This document shows positions 18,148-26,719 of a stretch of DNA of 64,000 bases, piece by piece. Both the position numbers and the translations under genes were made by a program. The DNA lies in contig NZ_JTAN02000019.1 in assembly GCF_000949135.2 (NCBI RefSeq), forward strand, positions 1 to 64,000, read 5' to 3'. The stretch's first letter is position 1. The number at the start of each line of letters is the position of its first letter. This stretch comes from Burkholderia sp. USMB20 (lineage in GTDB: Bacteria > Pseudomonadota > Gammaproteobacteria > Burkholderiales > Burkholderiaceae). A model generated the notes under the pieces. It was given only the letters and a program-made list of their open reading frames with translations, was not told the DNA's origin and did no database searches.

Positions 18148-20733
18148 TTAGATCTGCACGGTGTCGGCGACTTCCTTGAAGTCTTCGATCTGGTCGAAGT
18201 TCATGTACTGGTAGATCTTGTCGCCGTTTGCCGTGAGCACGCCCATGTCGGCCATGTACTCTTCCTTGGTCGGGATCTTGCCCAGACGCGAGCAGATCGC
18301 CGCCAGTTCTGCCGAGCCGAGGTACACGTTCGTGTTCTTGCCGAGACGGTTCGGGAAGTTGCGGGTCGACGTCGACATCACCGTCGCGCCTTCGCGCACC
18401 TGCGCCTGGTTGCCCATGCACAGCGAGCAGCCCGGCATTTCGGTGCGCGCGCCGGCCGTGCCGAACACGCCGTAGTGGCCTTCTTCCGTCAGCTGCTTCT
18501 GGTCCATCTTGGTCGGCGGCGCGACCCACAGCTTGACCGGAATGTCGCGCTTGCCTTCCAGCAGCTTCGACGCCGCACGGAAGTGACCGATGTTGGTCAT
18601 GCACGAGCCGATGAACACTTCGTCGATCTTGGCGCCGGCCACGTCGGACAGCGTCTTCACGTCGTCCGGGTCGTTCGGGCATGCGACGATCGGCTCGTGG
18701 ATGTCGGCGAGGTCGATCTCGATGACGGCCGCGTATTCGGCGTCGGCATCCGGCGCGAGCAGTTGCGGGTCGGCCAGCCACTGCTCCATCGCCGCGATAC
18801 GGCGCTGCAGGCTGCGCGGATCCTGGTAGCCCTGCGCAATCATCCACTTCAGCAGCGTGATGTTGCTGTTCAGGTACTCGATGATAGGTTCCTTGTTCAG
18901 GTGCACCGTGCAACCGGCTGCCGAACGCTCGGCCGACGCATCCGACAGTTCGAACGCTTGCTCGACCTTCAGGTCGGGCAGGCCTTCGATTTCGAGGATG
19001 CGGCCCGAGAAGATGTTCTTCTTGCCTTGCTTCGCGACCGTCAGCATGCCTTGCTTGATCGCGTACAGCGGAATCGCGTTGACGAGGTCACGCAGCGTGA
19101 CGCCCGGCTGCATCTTGCCCTTGAAGCGGACCAGCACCGATTCCGGCATGTCCAGCGGCATCGTGCCGGTGGCGGCCGCGAACGCGACCAGGCCCGAGCC
19201 TGCCGGGAAGCTGATGCCGATCGGGAAGCGCGTGTGCGAGTCGCCGCCGGTGCCGACGGTGTCGGGCAGCAGCATGCGGTTCAGCCACGAGTGGATCACG
19301 CCGTCGCCCGGACGCAGCGCGATGCCGCCACGCGTGCTGATGAAGTTCGGCAGCGTCTGGTGCGTCTTCACGTCGACGGGCTTCGGATAAGCGGCGGTGT
19401 GGCAGAACGACTGCATCACGAGGTCGGCCGAGAAGCCGAGGCACGCCAGATCCTTCAGTTCGTCGCGGGTCATCGGGCCCGTGGTGTCCTGCGAGCCGAC
19501 CGAGGTCATCTTCGGTTCGCAGTACGTGCCCGGGCGCACGCCCTGGCCTTCCGGCAAACCGCATGCGCGGCCGACCATCTTCTGCGCGAGCGAGAAGCCC
19601 TTGCCGCTGTCGGCCGGCTGGTGCGGCAGGCGGAACAGCGTCGACGGTGCGAGGCCCAGCGCTTCACGCGCCTTCGCGGTCAGGCCGCGGCCGATGATCA
19701 GCGGAATGCGGCCGCCGGCGCGCACTTCGTCGAACAGCACGTCGGACTTGACCTGGAATTCGGCGATCACGTTGCCGTCCTTCAGCGCCTTGCCTTCGTA
19801 CGGGCGCAGTTCGACCACGTCGCCCATGTTCATCTGCGACACGTCGAGTTCGATCGGCAGCGCGCCGGCGTCTTCCATCGTGTTGTAGAAGATCGGGGCG
19901 ATCTTGCCGCCGAGGCACACGCCGCCGAAGCGCTTGTTCGGCACGAACGGGATGTCTTCGCCGGTGAACCACAGCACCGAGTTGGTGGCCGACTTGCGCG
20001 AGGAGCCGGTGCCGACCACGTCGCCGACGTAGGCGACCAGGTGACCCTTTTCCTTCAGCGATTCGATGAACTTGACCGGGCCGCGCTTGCCGTCTTCTTC
20101 CGGCGTGATTCCGGGGCGCGCGTTCTTCAGCATCGCCAGCGCGTGCATCGGGATGTCCGGGCGGGTGGTGGCGTCCGGGGCCGGCGACAGGTCGTCGGTG
20201 TTGGTTTCGCCCGTGACCTTGAACACGGTGATGGTCAGGCTTTCCGGCACTTCCGGACGGCTCGTGAACCATTCGGCGTCGGCCCAGCTCTGCAGCACGG
20301 CCTTCGCGTGCGCGTTGCCCTGGTCGGCGAGTTCCTTCACGTCATGGAACTGGTCGAACATCAGCAGGGTTTTCTTCAGCGCGTCGGCAGCGACGGCCGC
20401 GACCGCTTCGTCGGACAGCAGCTCGATCAGCGGCTGGATGTTGTAGCCGCCGAGCATCGTGCCGAGCAGCTCGGTCGCGCGCTCGCGCGAGATCAGCGGG
20501 CAGGCCGTCTCGCCCTTCGCGACGGCGGCCAGGAAGCCGGCCTTCACGCGCGCGGCTTCGTCGACGCCGGCGGGCACGCGGTGGGTGATCAGGTCGAGCA
20601 GCGTCTGCTCTTCGCCTGCGGGCGGGTGCGCCAGCAGTTCCACCAGTTCGGCGGTTTGCTGGGCCGTCAGCGGCAGGGGGGGAATACCGAGCGCGGCGCG
20701 GGCGGCCACGTGAGCACGAAAGTTTTCAAGCAT
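18148..20733 (-). CDS. acnB: Aconitate hydratase B / 2-methylisocitrate dehydratase
   Basis: An 861-residue enzyme that isomerises citrate and isocitrate through cis-aconitate in the TCA cycle; AcnB also dehydrates 2-methylcitrate intermediates. Domain order fits AcnB: N-terminal HEAT-like domain (start [20 protein letters not shown]), swivel domain ([10 protein letters not shown] onwards), then the three iron-sulfur domains. Cluster cysteines are seen in [14 protein letters not shown] and [12 protein letters not shown], with the active-site loop [12 protein letters not shown]. Length matches the family. Start 20733 taken from the conserved N-terminus. It is followed by a strong terminator and preceded by a palindromic site, so it appears monocistronic. 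Confidence 0.97.
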   Translation of the reverse strand: MLENFRAHVAARAALGIPPLPLTAQQTAELVELLAHPPAGEEQTLLDLITHRVPAGVDEAARVKAGFLAAVAKGETACPLISRERATELLGTMLGGYNIQPLIELLSDEAVAAVAADALKKTLLMFDQFHDVKELADQGNAHAKAVLQSWADAEWFTSRPEVPESLTITVFKVTGETNTDDLSPAPDATTRPDIPMHALAMLKNARPGITPEEDGKRGPVKFIESLKEKGHLVAYVGDVVGTGSSRKSATNSVLWFTGEDIPFVPNKRFGGVCLGGKIAPIFYNTMEDAGALPIELDVSQMNMGDVVELRPYEGKALKDGNVIAEFQVKSDVLFDEVRAGGRIPLIIGRGLTAKAREALGLAPSTLFRLPHQPADSGKGFSLAQKMVGRACGLPEGQGVRPGTYCEPKMTSVGSQDTTGPMTRDELKDLACLGFSADLVMQSFCHTAAYPKPVDVKTHQTLPNFISTRGGIALRPGDGVIHSWLNRMLLPDTVGTGGDSHTRFPIGISFPAGSGLVAFAAATGTMPLDMPESVLVRFKGKMQPGVTLRDLVNAIPLYAIKQGMLTVAKQGKKNIFSGRILEIEGLPDLKVEQAFELSDASAERSAAGCTVHLNKEPIIEYLNSNITLLKWMIAQGYQDPRSLQRRIAAMEQWLADPQLLAPDADAEYAAVIEIDLADIHEPIVACPNDPDDVKTLSDVAGAKIDEVFIGSCMTNIGHFRAASKLLEGKRDIPVKLWVAPPTKMDQKQLTEEGHYGVFGTAGARTEMPGCSLCMGNQAQVREGATVMSTSTRNFPNRLGKNTNVYLGSAELAAICSRLGKIPTKEEYMADMGVLTANGDKIYQYMNFDQIEDFKEVADTVQI

Positions 20734-21216
20734 GGGGGACCTGCTGAGATTGCGTTTCAGGGGAAGGGCTTTCCAGGCACGCCGAGGCTGCTGTTCCGGA
20801 CACTGCTTCACTGCTTGGACGGGATTCTAGTCGCAATATGGTCAGGCGTCAAATGTCTTATGTCTTATATAAGAGTTGCGGCGCGTGGCGGCTGAGCCGT
20901 CTTGCCGGGTATCCGGCGGGGGCGCATCGAAGCTGGATGCGAAGCGGGCGGAAAATCGCGAACTGCGTGGGCCGGAGCGGGACGGTTCGACGCAGGGGCG
21001 TGATCGTGAATTTGGGCCGTCGCTACGATGCCCTGACGGCGGGACGGCATTTCGCTTGCCCTTGGTGCGACGCTTGCCGGGGCAGCTTCCAGCTCCTATA
21101 TCATTCGGGTCTGTCCATGCGGGGGAGCTGTACTCGCAGGCCGAAGGGCGGATTTCTCATGCCCGCATGCCGTCGAAGGCATCGATAGATTTTGGATATG
21201 CACCGGGAGTCGCTAC
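20734..21216. other. Intergenic region upstream of acnB and of the MazG-like gene
   Basis: Divergent promoter region of 483 bases without a supported gene. It includes an operator-like palindrome at 20854-20874. The right half (21100-21216) is less GC-rich, matching the atypical composition of the MazG-like gene. Confidence 0.5.
20854..20874. promoter_or_regulatory. Palindromic site upstream of acnB
   Basis: Two tandem TGTCTTA heptamers (20854-20867) run into the perfect palindrome TCTTATATAAGA (20863-20874), about 120 bases upstream of the acnB start. Such a TATAAGA palindrome is typical of GntR-family operators and also includes a plausible minus-10 element. The regulator is not encoded nearby. 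Confidence 0.5.
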
Positions 21217-21597
21217 GTGGAAAAGTCTGAGTTGCGGAATGATCTAGTGGAGTTGCGCGAACTCGTCCGCCAGTTCGTCGACGAGCGCGACTGGGACAAA
21301 TTCCACACGCCGAAGAACCTGGCGACAGCGCTCAGCATCGAAGCGAGTGAATTGCTGGAGCCGTTTCAATGGCTCGTTTCGGGCGACAAGAGCGAACTTG
21401 GCGAAGCCAACCTGACGGCCGTCCGTCACGAGATGGCCGACGTATTGGTGTATCTGGTTCGCCTCGCGGACAAGATGGATGTCGATCTTTTTCAGGCGGT
21501 GCTTGAGAAGATGGAGCTCAACCGGGCAAAGTATCCGGCTGACAGAGTGAGGGGCGACTCGCGAAAATACTCTGAATATAAAAATCAGGAGAAATGA
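21217..21597 (+). CDS. MazG-like nucleotide pyrophosphohydrolase (dCTPase type)
   Basis: A 126-residue all-alpha NTP pyrophosphatase of the RS21-C6/MazG family, which hydrolyses dCTP or related non-canonical nucleotides. Metal-binding acidic pairs are seen in IEASELLEPFQWL and HEMADVLVYLVRLADKM (E-x-x-E ... E-x-x-D). The start is GTG at 21217 with GGGAG about 9 bases upstream. Composition is noticeably less GC-rich than neighbours and the gene is followed by debris of other genes, so it may be acquired. Confidence 0.88.
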   Translation: MEKSELRNDLVELRELVRQFVDERDWDKFHTPKNLATALSIEASELLEPFQWLVSGDKSELGEANLTAVRHEMADVLVYLVRLADKMDVDLFQAVLEKMELNRAKYPADRVRGDSRKYSEYKNQEK

Positions 21598-21723
21598 GGC
21601 TGGATGCAGGTCACGGCAAGTCGCGTGGCTTGATGATCCATTTGCCTGTTTCGTTGGCGGGGTTCATGACAACTTCGTTGCGACCGGAGATGTAGTCGAC
21701 CCCAATTTGGGGGCTGGATGCAG
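21598..21723. repeat. 12-bp direct repeat flanking a gene fragment
   Basis: GGCTGGATGCAG occurs at 21598-21609 and 21712-21723, bracketing about 100 bases of atypical sequence. It may mark a recombination or duplication junction. Confidence 0.5.
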
Positions 21724-21742
21724 CCTTTTCGTACGCGCGCAT
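21611..21742 (-). pseudogene. C-terminal fragment of an unrecognised protein
   Basis: The minus strand reads MRAYEKAASSPQIG, then VDYISGRNEVVMNPANETG and KWIIKPRDLP, then a stop, 43 residues in all. It looks like a natural protein end (ordered, low in Arg/Ala bias) rather than a GC shadow, but no ribosome site precedes the ATG and the frame is closed just upstream by a TAG. It is probably the 3' remnant of a longer gene lost from this site. The parent family is not recognised. Confidence 0.4.
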
Positions 21743-21988
21743 CGCGTTCTACATGACGCCGTTGTTCGGCACGCGCAAAGGCGCGCCGACGACGGCCGAA
21801 ACCCCGAACCTGCTCGCCCGGCGCGAACGGATGCCCGCGCGTCCGGCCGTGCGGAAAGCGGCCGGCGCGCCGGCCGGCTACCCGACGTCGATCGACTACC
21901 CGTCCCGGATTTTCTTCGCGAGCTCGTCTAGCCGCCAGTCAGGCATCGGGCAGCCTAAGCCCGCCGGTCGCCGCCCGATGCGAACGGA
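21743..21988. other. Gene debris between the fragment and moaD
   Basis: No intact gene. On the minus strand a short stretch reads MPDWRLDELAKKIRDG and stops, and resembles the end of another lost gene. The region looks degraded. Confidence 0.35.
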
Positions 21989-22246
21989 TCACCCGCCCGT
22001 CACCGGCGGGAAAAACGCCACCTCGCTATCCTCCCGCACGACGAATCCCCCGGTCACCATCTCGAGATTCACGGCCGCCCGCACGGGCCGGTCCATCCGC
22101 AACGCTTCGCCGCTGCGCGCGTCGCGTGCGGCGAGCGTGCCGCGCAGCGCGTCGACGGTGACCTCGTGCGCATCGATCTCGACGACTTCCTGATCGATAT
22201 GCAGCTGTTCGCGAATGCTCGCAAAGTATTTGATCGTCAGCTTCAT
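21989..22246 (-). CDS. moaD: Molybdopterin synthase sulfur-carrier subunit
   Basis: An 85-residue ubiquitin-like protein that carries a thiocarboxylate on its C-terminal glycine for molybdopterin synthesis. It starts MKLTIKYFASIREQL and ends PPVTGG, the obligatory Gly-Gly. The frame is open far upstream, but the ATG at 22246 gives the family's exact length. It lies 70 bases downstream of moaE in the same direction. Confidence 0.95.
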   Translation of the reverse strand: MKLTIKYFASIREQLHIDQEVVEIDAHEVTVDALRGTLAARDARSGEALRMDRPVRAAVNLEMVTGGFVVREDSEVAFFPPVTGG

Positions 22247-22316
22247 TGAAATGTCCCGGGCGAAATCGGCGGAATGGGCGAAACGGGCGGAATCGGCAAC
22301 GCATCGACCGGCACGC

Positions 22317-22880
22317 TCAACCCCATCGCCGCATCGCCTGATCGTCGTGCGCCTTCGGCTCGACCCAGCCGGCCACGCCGTCGTGCCGGATCTCCTTCTT
22401 CCAGAACGGCGCATGCGTCTTCAGGAAGTCCATGATGAATTCACACGCATCGAATGCCGACGCACGATGCGCGGCGGCCACCACGACGATCACGACCGGC
22501 TGGCCGAGCGGAATGCGCCCGACGCGATGCACGATCCTGACCGCTTCGAGCCGCCAGCGCGCGCTGGCTTCCTCGACGATGCTCCAGAGCGCCTGCTCGG
22601 TCATCGTCGGATAGTGCTCGACTTCGAGTGCGATCACGTCGTCGACGTCGCCTTCGTTGCGCACGACACCGATGAAATTCACGACCGCGCCGACATTCGG
22701 ATTCCGAACGATCGGCGCGATCTCGGTTCCAGCGTCGATCGCCGCGTACTGCACACGCACCTCGAAGCCGGCGGCAATCGCCGGCGGCGGCTCGGCGTGC
22801 GGCTCGGCGGGTTCGGCATGGGTGGCGTCACGCGACGGATCGTCGGGTGACGCGGCACGGGATTCGGTGAAACTCGTCAT
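22317..22880 (-). CDS. moaE: Molybdopterin synthase catalytic subunit
   Basis: A 187-residue large subunit that, with MoaD, inserts the two dithiolene sulfurs into precursor Z. Family motifs: VGAVVNFIGVVRNEG, ALEVEHYPTMTE, RIVHRVGRIPLGQPVVIV and the catalytic-lysine segment THAPFWKKEI. An extra Pro/Glu/Ala-rich N-terminal tail of about 38 residues is not typical; a later start may be used, although no in-frame ATG with a good ribosome site is obvious. Sits between moaA and moaD. Confidence 0.95.
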   Translation of the reverse strand: MTSFTESRAASPDDPSRDATHAEPAEPHAEPPPAIAAGFEVRVQYAAIDAGTEIAPIVRNPNVGAVVNFIGVVRNEGDVDDVIALEVEHYPTMTEQALWSIVEEASARWRLEAVRIVHRVGRIPLGQPVVIVVVAAAHRASAFDACEFIMDFLKTHAPFWKKEIRHDGVAGWVEPKAHDDQAMRRWG

Positions 22881-22925
22881 GACGGTTCTCCAGTAAGCGG
22901 TGCGCGCCGCCGAGCGCGGCAGCCG

Positions 22926-24044
22926 TCAGCCGCCGACGAGCGACATGCGCACGGTCGGATAGGTCTTGCCCGACGGCCGGGCCGCACGCGTGGCGCGCCG
23001 CTCGGAATAGCGGTCGTCACGCCGCGTCCAGCGCGCGCGCACGGCGTCGGCGAGGTGGTCGACCGATGCGCCGTCGTCGAGCCACGGCCGCAGGTCGGTG
23101 CCCTGCATCGCGAACAGGCATGTATAGAGCTGGCCGTCGGCCGACACGCGGGCGCGCGAGCACGTGCCGCAGAACGGATGCGACACGCTCGCGATGAAGC
23201 CGACCTCGCCCGCGCCGTCGATGTGCCGGCAGCGGATGGCGGTGGCGTCGTGGCCGGGTTCGCCGACGAGCACGAGCGGATAGCTCGCGTCGATGCGTTC
23301 GCGCATCCGCGCGGCCGGCACGACCTTGTCGCCGGACCACGCGCTCGCGCCGCCGACGTCCATGTATTCGATGAAGCGCACGGCCACGCCGCTATGACGG
23401 AAGTGGCGCACGAGCGGCAGGATCTGGTCGTCGTTCGCACCGCGCTCGATCACGGCGTTGACCTTCACGGGCGCGAGCCCGGCCGCCTGCGCAGCCTCGA
23501 TGCCGGCCAGCACGCGCGCGACCGGCACGTCGGTGTCGGTCATCCGGCGGAACACGGCATCGTCGATCGCGTCGAGGCTCACGGTCACGCGCGACAGGCC
23601 CGCATCGCGCAGCGTGCGTGCCTTCGCGGCGAGCAGCGAACCGTTGGTCGTCAGCGCGATTTCGACGGGCTTGCCGTCGACGGTCGTCAGCGTCGCGAGC
23701 CGTTCGATCAGCGCTTCGAGATTGCGGCGCAGCAGCGGCTCTCCGCCGGTGAGGCGGATCTTCTCGACGCCGAGCGAGACGAACGCGCGCGCGATCTTCT
23801 CCAGTTGCGCGAACGACAGCCGCTCGGACGACGGCATGAACGCATAGTCGGGCCCGAAGCTGTCGCGCGGCATGCAATAGCCGCAGCGGAAGTTGCACTG
23901 GTCGATGACGGACAGCCGCAGATCGCGCAGCGGCCGCGCGAGCGTGTCGAGCGGGCGGGAGAAGGCGCCGGGCGATGCGCCGCCGGATGCAATGGCGGCC
24001 GGAGCGGAAGCGATGGCATTCACGATCGGTTTTTCGACCTGCAT
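22926..24044 (-). CDS. moaA: GTP 3',8-cyclase
   Basis: A 372-residue radical-SAM enzyme for the first step of molybdenum cofactor synthesis. The N-terminal cluster motif is CNFRCGYC (C-x3-C-x2-C). The second cluster is carried by FCGTCSRARVSADGQLYTC. The C-terminus MSLVGG has the conserved Gly-Gly that inserts into the active site. SAM-binding GGEPLLR is also present. An N-terminal tail of about 35 residues precedes the core. Start at 24044 chosen because sequence further upstream is Arg-rich shadow coding. It heads a moaA-moaE-moaD unit with 45- and 70-base gaps. Confidence 0.96.
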   Translation of the reverse strand: MQVEKPIVNAIASAPAAIASGGASPGAFSRPLDTLARPLRDLRLSVIDQCNFRCGYCMPRDSFGPDYAFMPSSERLSFAQLEKIARAFVSLGVEKIRLTGGEPLLRRNLEALIERLATLTTVDGKPVEIALTTNGSLLAAKARTLRDAGLSRVTVSLDAIDDAVFRRMTDTDVPVARVLAGIEAAQAAGLAPVKVNAVIERGANDDQILPLVRHFRHSGVAVRFIEYMDVGGASAWSGDKVVPAARMRERIDASYPLVLVGEPGHDATAIRCRHIDGAGEVGFIASVSHPFCGTCSRARVSADGQLYTCLFAMQGTDLRPWLDDGASVDHLADAVRARWTRRDDRYSERRATRAARPSGKTYPTVRMSLVGG

Positions 24045-24234
24045 GAAGTGAGCGGAGCGGCGTCGCCGATCGGCCGCCTGTGTGCCGACGTGTCGGCGCA
24101 CGGGTCGTGACGAGCCTCTTCGTGAGGATAGTCCGCCGGATTTTCCCGACAGGGACACAATCCCGCCCGAAATGCAGGAATACAGTTCGTGATCCTGCCT
24201 GCACGCAAGGCGGACATGACGCTCATCGGCATGC

Positions 24235-25449
24235 TCACGCAAGCCAGTGCGCGAAATCGTAATACGGCACCGCGTCGCCGCGCGCGATGCGTCGGCCGGC
24301 CGGCAGCCGCGCGAGCCCGCTCGCCTGAACGAGCGATTGCAGCGTGCCGGCGCCTTGTTGCCGCAGCGTATCGAGTACGGGCGCGCCATTGGCGTCGAGG
24401 GTGCGGCGCACGCGGACGACGCGCTCGCGCTGCGCATCGGGTTCGACGTCGATGTCGATCGGCAGCGACGGCACGGCCGGCAGGCAGTCGTCGCGCCCCT
24501 GCAGGCAGCGGATCAGCGGCGCGACGAACAGCGCGAACGCGGTCATCGCGGCGCCCGGATTGCCGGGCAGCAGCACCACGGGCCGTTCGTCGAGCCGCGC
24601 GAGCGCGACCGGCTTGCCGGGTTTCATCCGCACGCCCGACACCACGAACGCGGCGCCGAGCGCGGTCAGCGCGGGACGCAGCAGGTCCTTGTCGCCGACC
24701 GATGCACCGCCGACGCAGACGACCAGGTCGCAGCGCGCGGCCATGCCGCGCAGCGCCTGATCGACGGCGGCCGGCGTGTCGGCGGCGTGCTCGCTCGCCG
24801 CGACGCCGGCACCGGTTCCCGACACCAGCGCGGCGAGCATCGGCGCGTTGCTGTTGTAGATCTGCTGCGGCGCGCGCGGCTGGCCGCACGGGACGAGCTC
24901 GTCGCCGGTCGTCAGGATGCCGACCCGCAGCGGCGGCCGCACGTCGATGCGCGCGCAACCCTGCGCGGCGGCGACGCCGACGTGCATCGCGCCGAGCCGC
25001 ATGCCGGCCGGCATCAGCAGGGCGCCCGCGCGCACTTCCTCGCCGCGGCGGCGGATATGCGATCCGCTGCGCTGCGGTGTGTCGAACGCAACCCAGCCAT
25101 CCTGTTCGTGCGCGTGCTCCTGCATCACGACGGTGTCGGCGCCCGGCGGAATCAGGCTGCCGGTAAAGATGCGCGCGGCGGTGCGCGGCGCGAGCGGCGC
25201 CGGCGCGTCGCCCGCATAGCAGCGCTGCGCGACGCGCAGCGGCTCGCCGTGTTCGAGGTCCGCGTGACGGACCGCGTAGCCGTCCATCGCGCTCTGGTCG
25301 GCGGGCGGCTGGTCGAGCACGGCGGTGAGCGGCGTGGCGAGCACGTGGCCGGCCGCCTGCGCGACCGGGATGGAGACGGCCGCATGCGACGGCGCGAATA
25401 CGCCGGCGAACTGCCGTTGGGCGGTGTCGAAATCGGTCAGGGGTTTCAT
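24235..25449 (-). CDS. moeA: Molybdopterin molybdenumtransferase
   Basis: A 404-residue MoeA, which inserts molybdate into adenylylated molybdopterin. Family motifs: DQSAMDGYAVRHADL, RIFTGSLIPPGADTVVMQE, VGILTTGDELVPCGQP, and PLLRPALTALGAAF near the MPT pocket, with LLPGNPGAAMTAFALFVAP. The start codon overlaps the stop of the frameshifted fdhD by one base (TGATG), which implies translational coupling. Start 25449. Confidence 0.95.
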   Translation of the reverse strand: MKPLTDFDTAQRQFAGVFAPSHAAVSIPVAQAAGHVLATPLTAVLDQPPADQSAMDGYAVRHADLEHGEPLRVAQRCYAGDAPAPLAPRTAARIFTGSLIPPGADTVVMQEHAHEQDGWVAFDTPQRSGSHIRRRGEEVRAGALLMPAGMRLGAMHVGVAAAQGCARIDVRPPLRVGILTTGDELVPCGQPRAPQQIYNSNAPMLAALVSGTGAGVAASEHAADTPAAVDQALRGMAARCDLVVCVGGASVGDKDLLRPALTALGAAFVVSGVRMKPGKPVALARLDERPVVLLPGNPGAAMTAFALFVAPLIRCLQGRDDCLPAVPSLPIDIDVEPDAQRERVVRVRRTLDANGAPVLDTLRQQGAGTLQSLVQASGLARLPAGRRIARGDAVPYYDFAHWLA

Positions 25450-26312
25450 CAAGCGGTGAGCGCCTGCGCTTGCGCAGGCGTCGGTTCGGGTAACGGGAGC
25501 GGGTCGGGCGACACGTATTCGACGAAGCCGTCGTTGCGGCAGAAGCCGAGCAGCCGCACGCCGGCTTCGCGGGCGACGTCGATCGCGAGCGAGGTCGGCG
25601 CCGAGATCGTCGCGATCATCGGGATGCCGACGCGTGCCGCCTTGCGCACGAGCTCGTAGCTCGCCGCGGCTGGACAGGAACACGAAGCCCGCGCCCAGGT
25701 CGGCGCGGCGCCGCGCGAGCCGGCCGATCAGCTTGTCGAGCGCGTTGTGGCGGCCGACGTCCTCGACGACTTCCAGCAACGTGCCGTCGCGCTCGCACCA
25801 CGCGGCCGCGTGGATGCCGCCGGTCGCGTGCATCAGCGGCTGCGCTGCGGCAGGCGCGGCGCGCGCGCGACGGCGTCGGCGCCGATGCCGGCCGCCGCGC
25901 CCGCGCCGCGAGGCGCGGCGGATGCAGGTCGAGCTGCGCGATGCTTCGATCCCGCAGACGCCGCAGCCGGTGCGGCCGGCCAGCGCGCGCCGGTGCGCTT
26001 CAGCGCCATGAACGCCTGCTGCGCCACGGTGAGCCGCACTTCGGCGCTGCCGGGCCGGCATTCGCTTTCGATATCGAAGACGTCCGACGCGCGCTCGACG
26101 ATCCCTTCGCTCAGCGCGAAGCCGAGGCCGAACGCGTCGAGGTCGATCGGCGTCGCCATCATCACCGTGTGCGCGATGCCGTTGAATACGAGTGCAACCG
26201 GCGTTTCGTCGACGACGCGATCGACGGTGTCCCGCGCGTCGCCGGCACGATGACGCGTCACATGACACGCGCGGGTGCCGGCCGGATCGTCGGGGCGGTC
26301 GCTGGGCTCCAT
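25449..26312 (-). pseudogene. fdhD: Formate dehydrogenase accessory sulfurtransferase, frameshifted
   Basis: FdhD moves sulfur from IscS to the molybdenum cofactor of formate dehydrogenase. The gene begins at 26312 (MEPSDRPDD) and is read well to about 25995 (DETPVALVFNGIAHTVMMAT, SECRPGSAEVRLT). The conserved GRTGCGVCGIEA follows in another frame near 25965. HATGGIHAAAWC and DVGRHNALDKLIGR (25700-25835) are in that second frame after an intervening shift and return, and the C-terminal SAPTSLAIDVAREAG is in a third frame up to the stop at 25449. The last shift looks like one extra base near 25665 (CGCGGCGAGC for CGCGCGAGC). Either a real pseudogene or several base-call errors in a GC-rich stretch. 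All recognisable motifs, including C-G-V-C, survive. Confidence 0.75.
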
Positions 26313-26719
26313 GCGGGTTTCTCCAGGGGGATCGGCCGGCGCGGGCGCCGGGCGATCGAAACGGATTCTGCAGGGGCGGTGCGCGGGGTCGCGCTCGCTC
26401 GCCACGGGCAGGCCAGGAGCCGATGGTACGGGCGTTCGGCGGTGCCGCGGATGCACAGCGTTGCAGAGCGGAAAGCAGTACAGCTGAGGGCCTCGCGGCG
26501 CCGAAACGGGTTTTCCGTACACACATCTTCGGCCCCGGGGAAAGCACAGTTTCAGCGCACGTCCGCGCGATTGCGAGTATCGTCTGAAACGCGATATCGT
26601 CATTCACGCTTCGTTGCCGTGCACTGCGATCCGTCGTTGTGTGCACGTGCCGTCGCGAAGCCGTCGCGCGATTTCCTGCTTCGAGCTGACGTCCTCACAA
26701 CCACGAGCAAATTACGGTC
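26313..26719. other. Divergent promoter region of fdhD-moeA and cydAB
   Basis: No gene. It contains an inverted repeat GTTTCAG (26549-26555) / CTGAAAC (26584-26590) and a long leader before cydA. I saw no clear FNR/ANR-type box. Confidence 0.45.

Noticed and set aside
18100-20895. 931-codon open frame opposite acnB
   Set aside because: His/Arg/Val-rich shadow of a high-GC gene; acnB on the other strand is a full family member.
21217-21742. MazG-like gene and the 43-residue fragment as a toxin-immunity pair
   Set aside because: They lie on opposite strands and the fragment lacks a start site, so pairing is unsupported.
24045-24234. Molybdenum-cofactor riboswitch upstream of moaA
   Set aside because: I could not draw the conserved Moco RNA structure; only short local hairpins are present.
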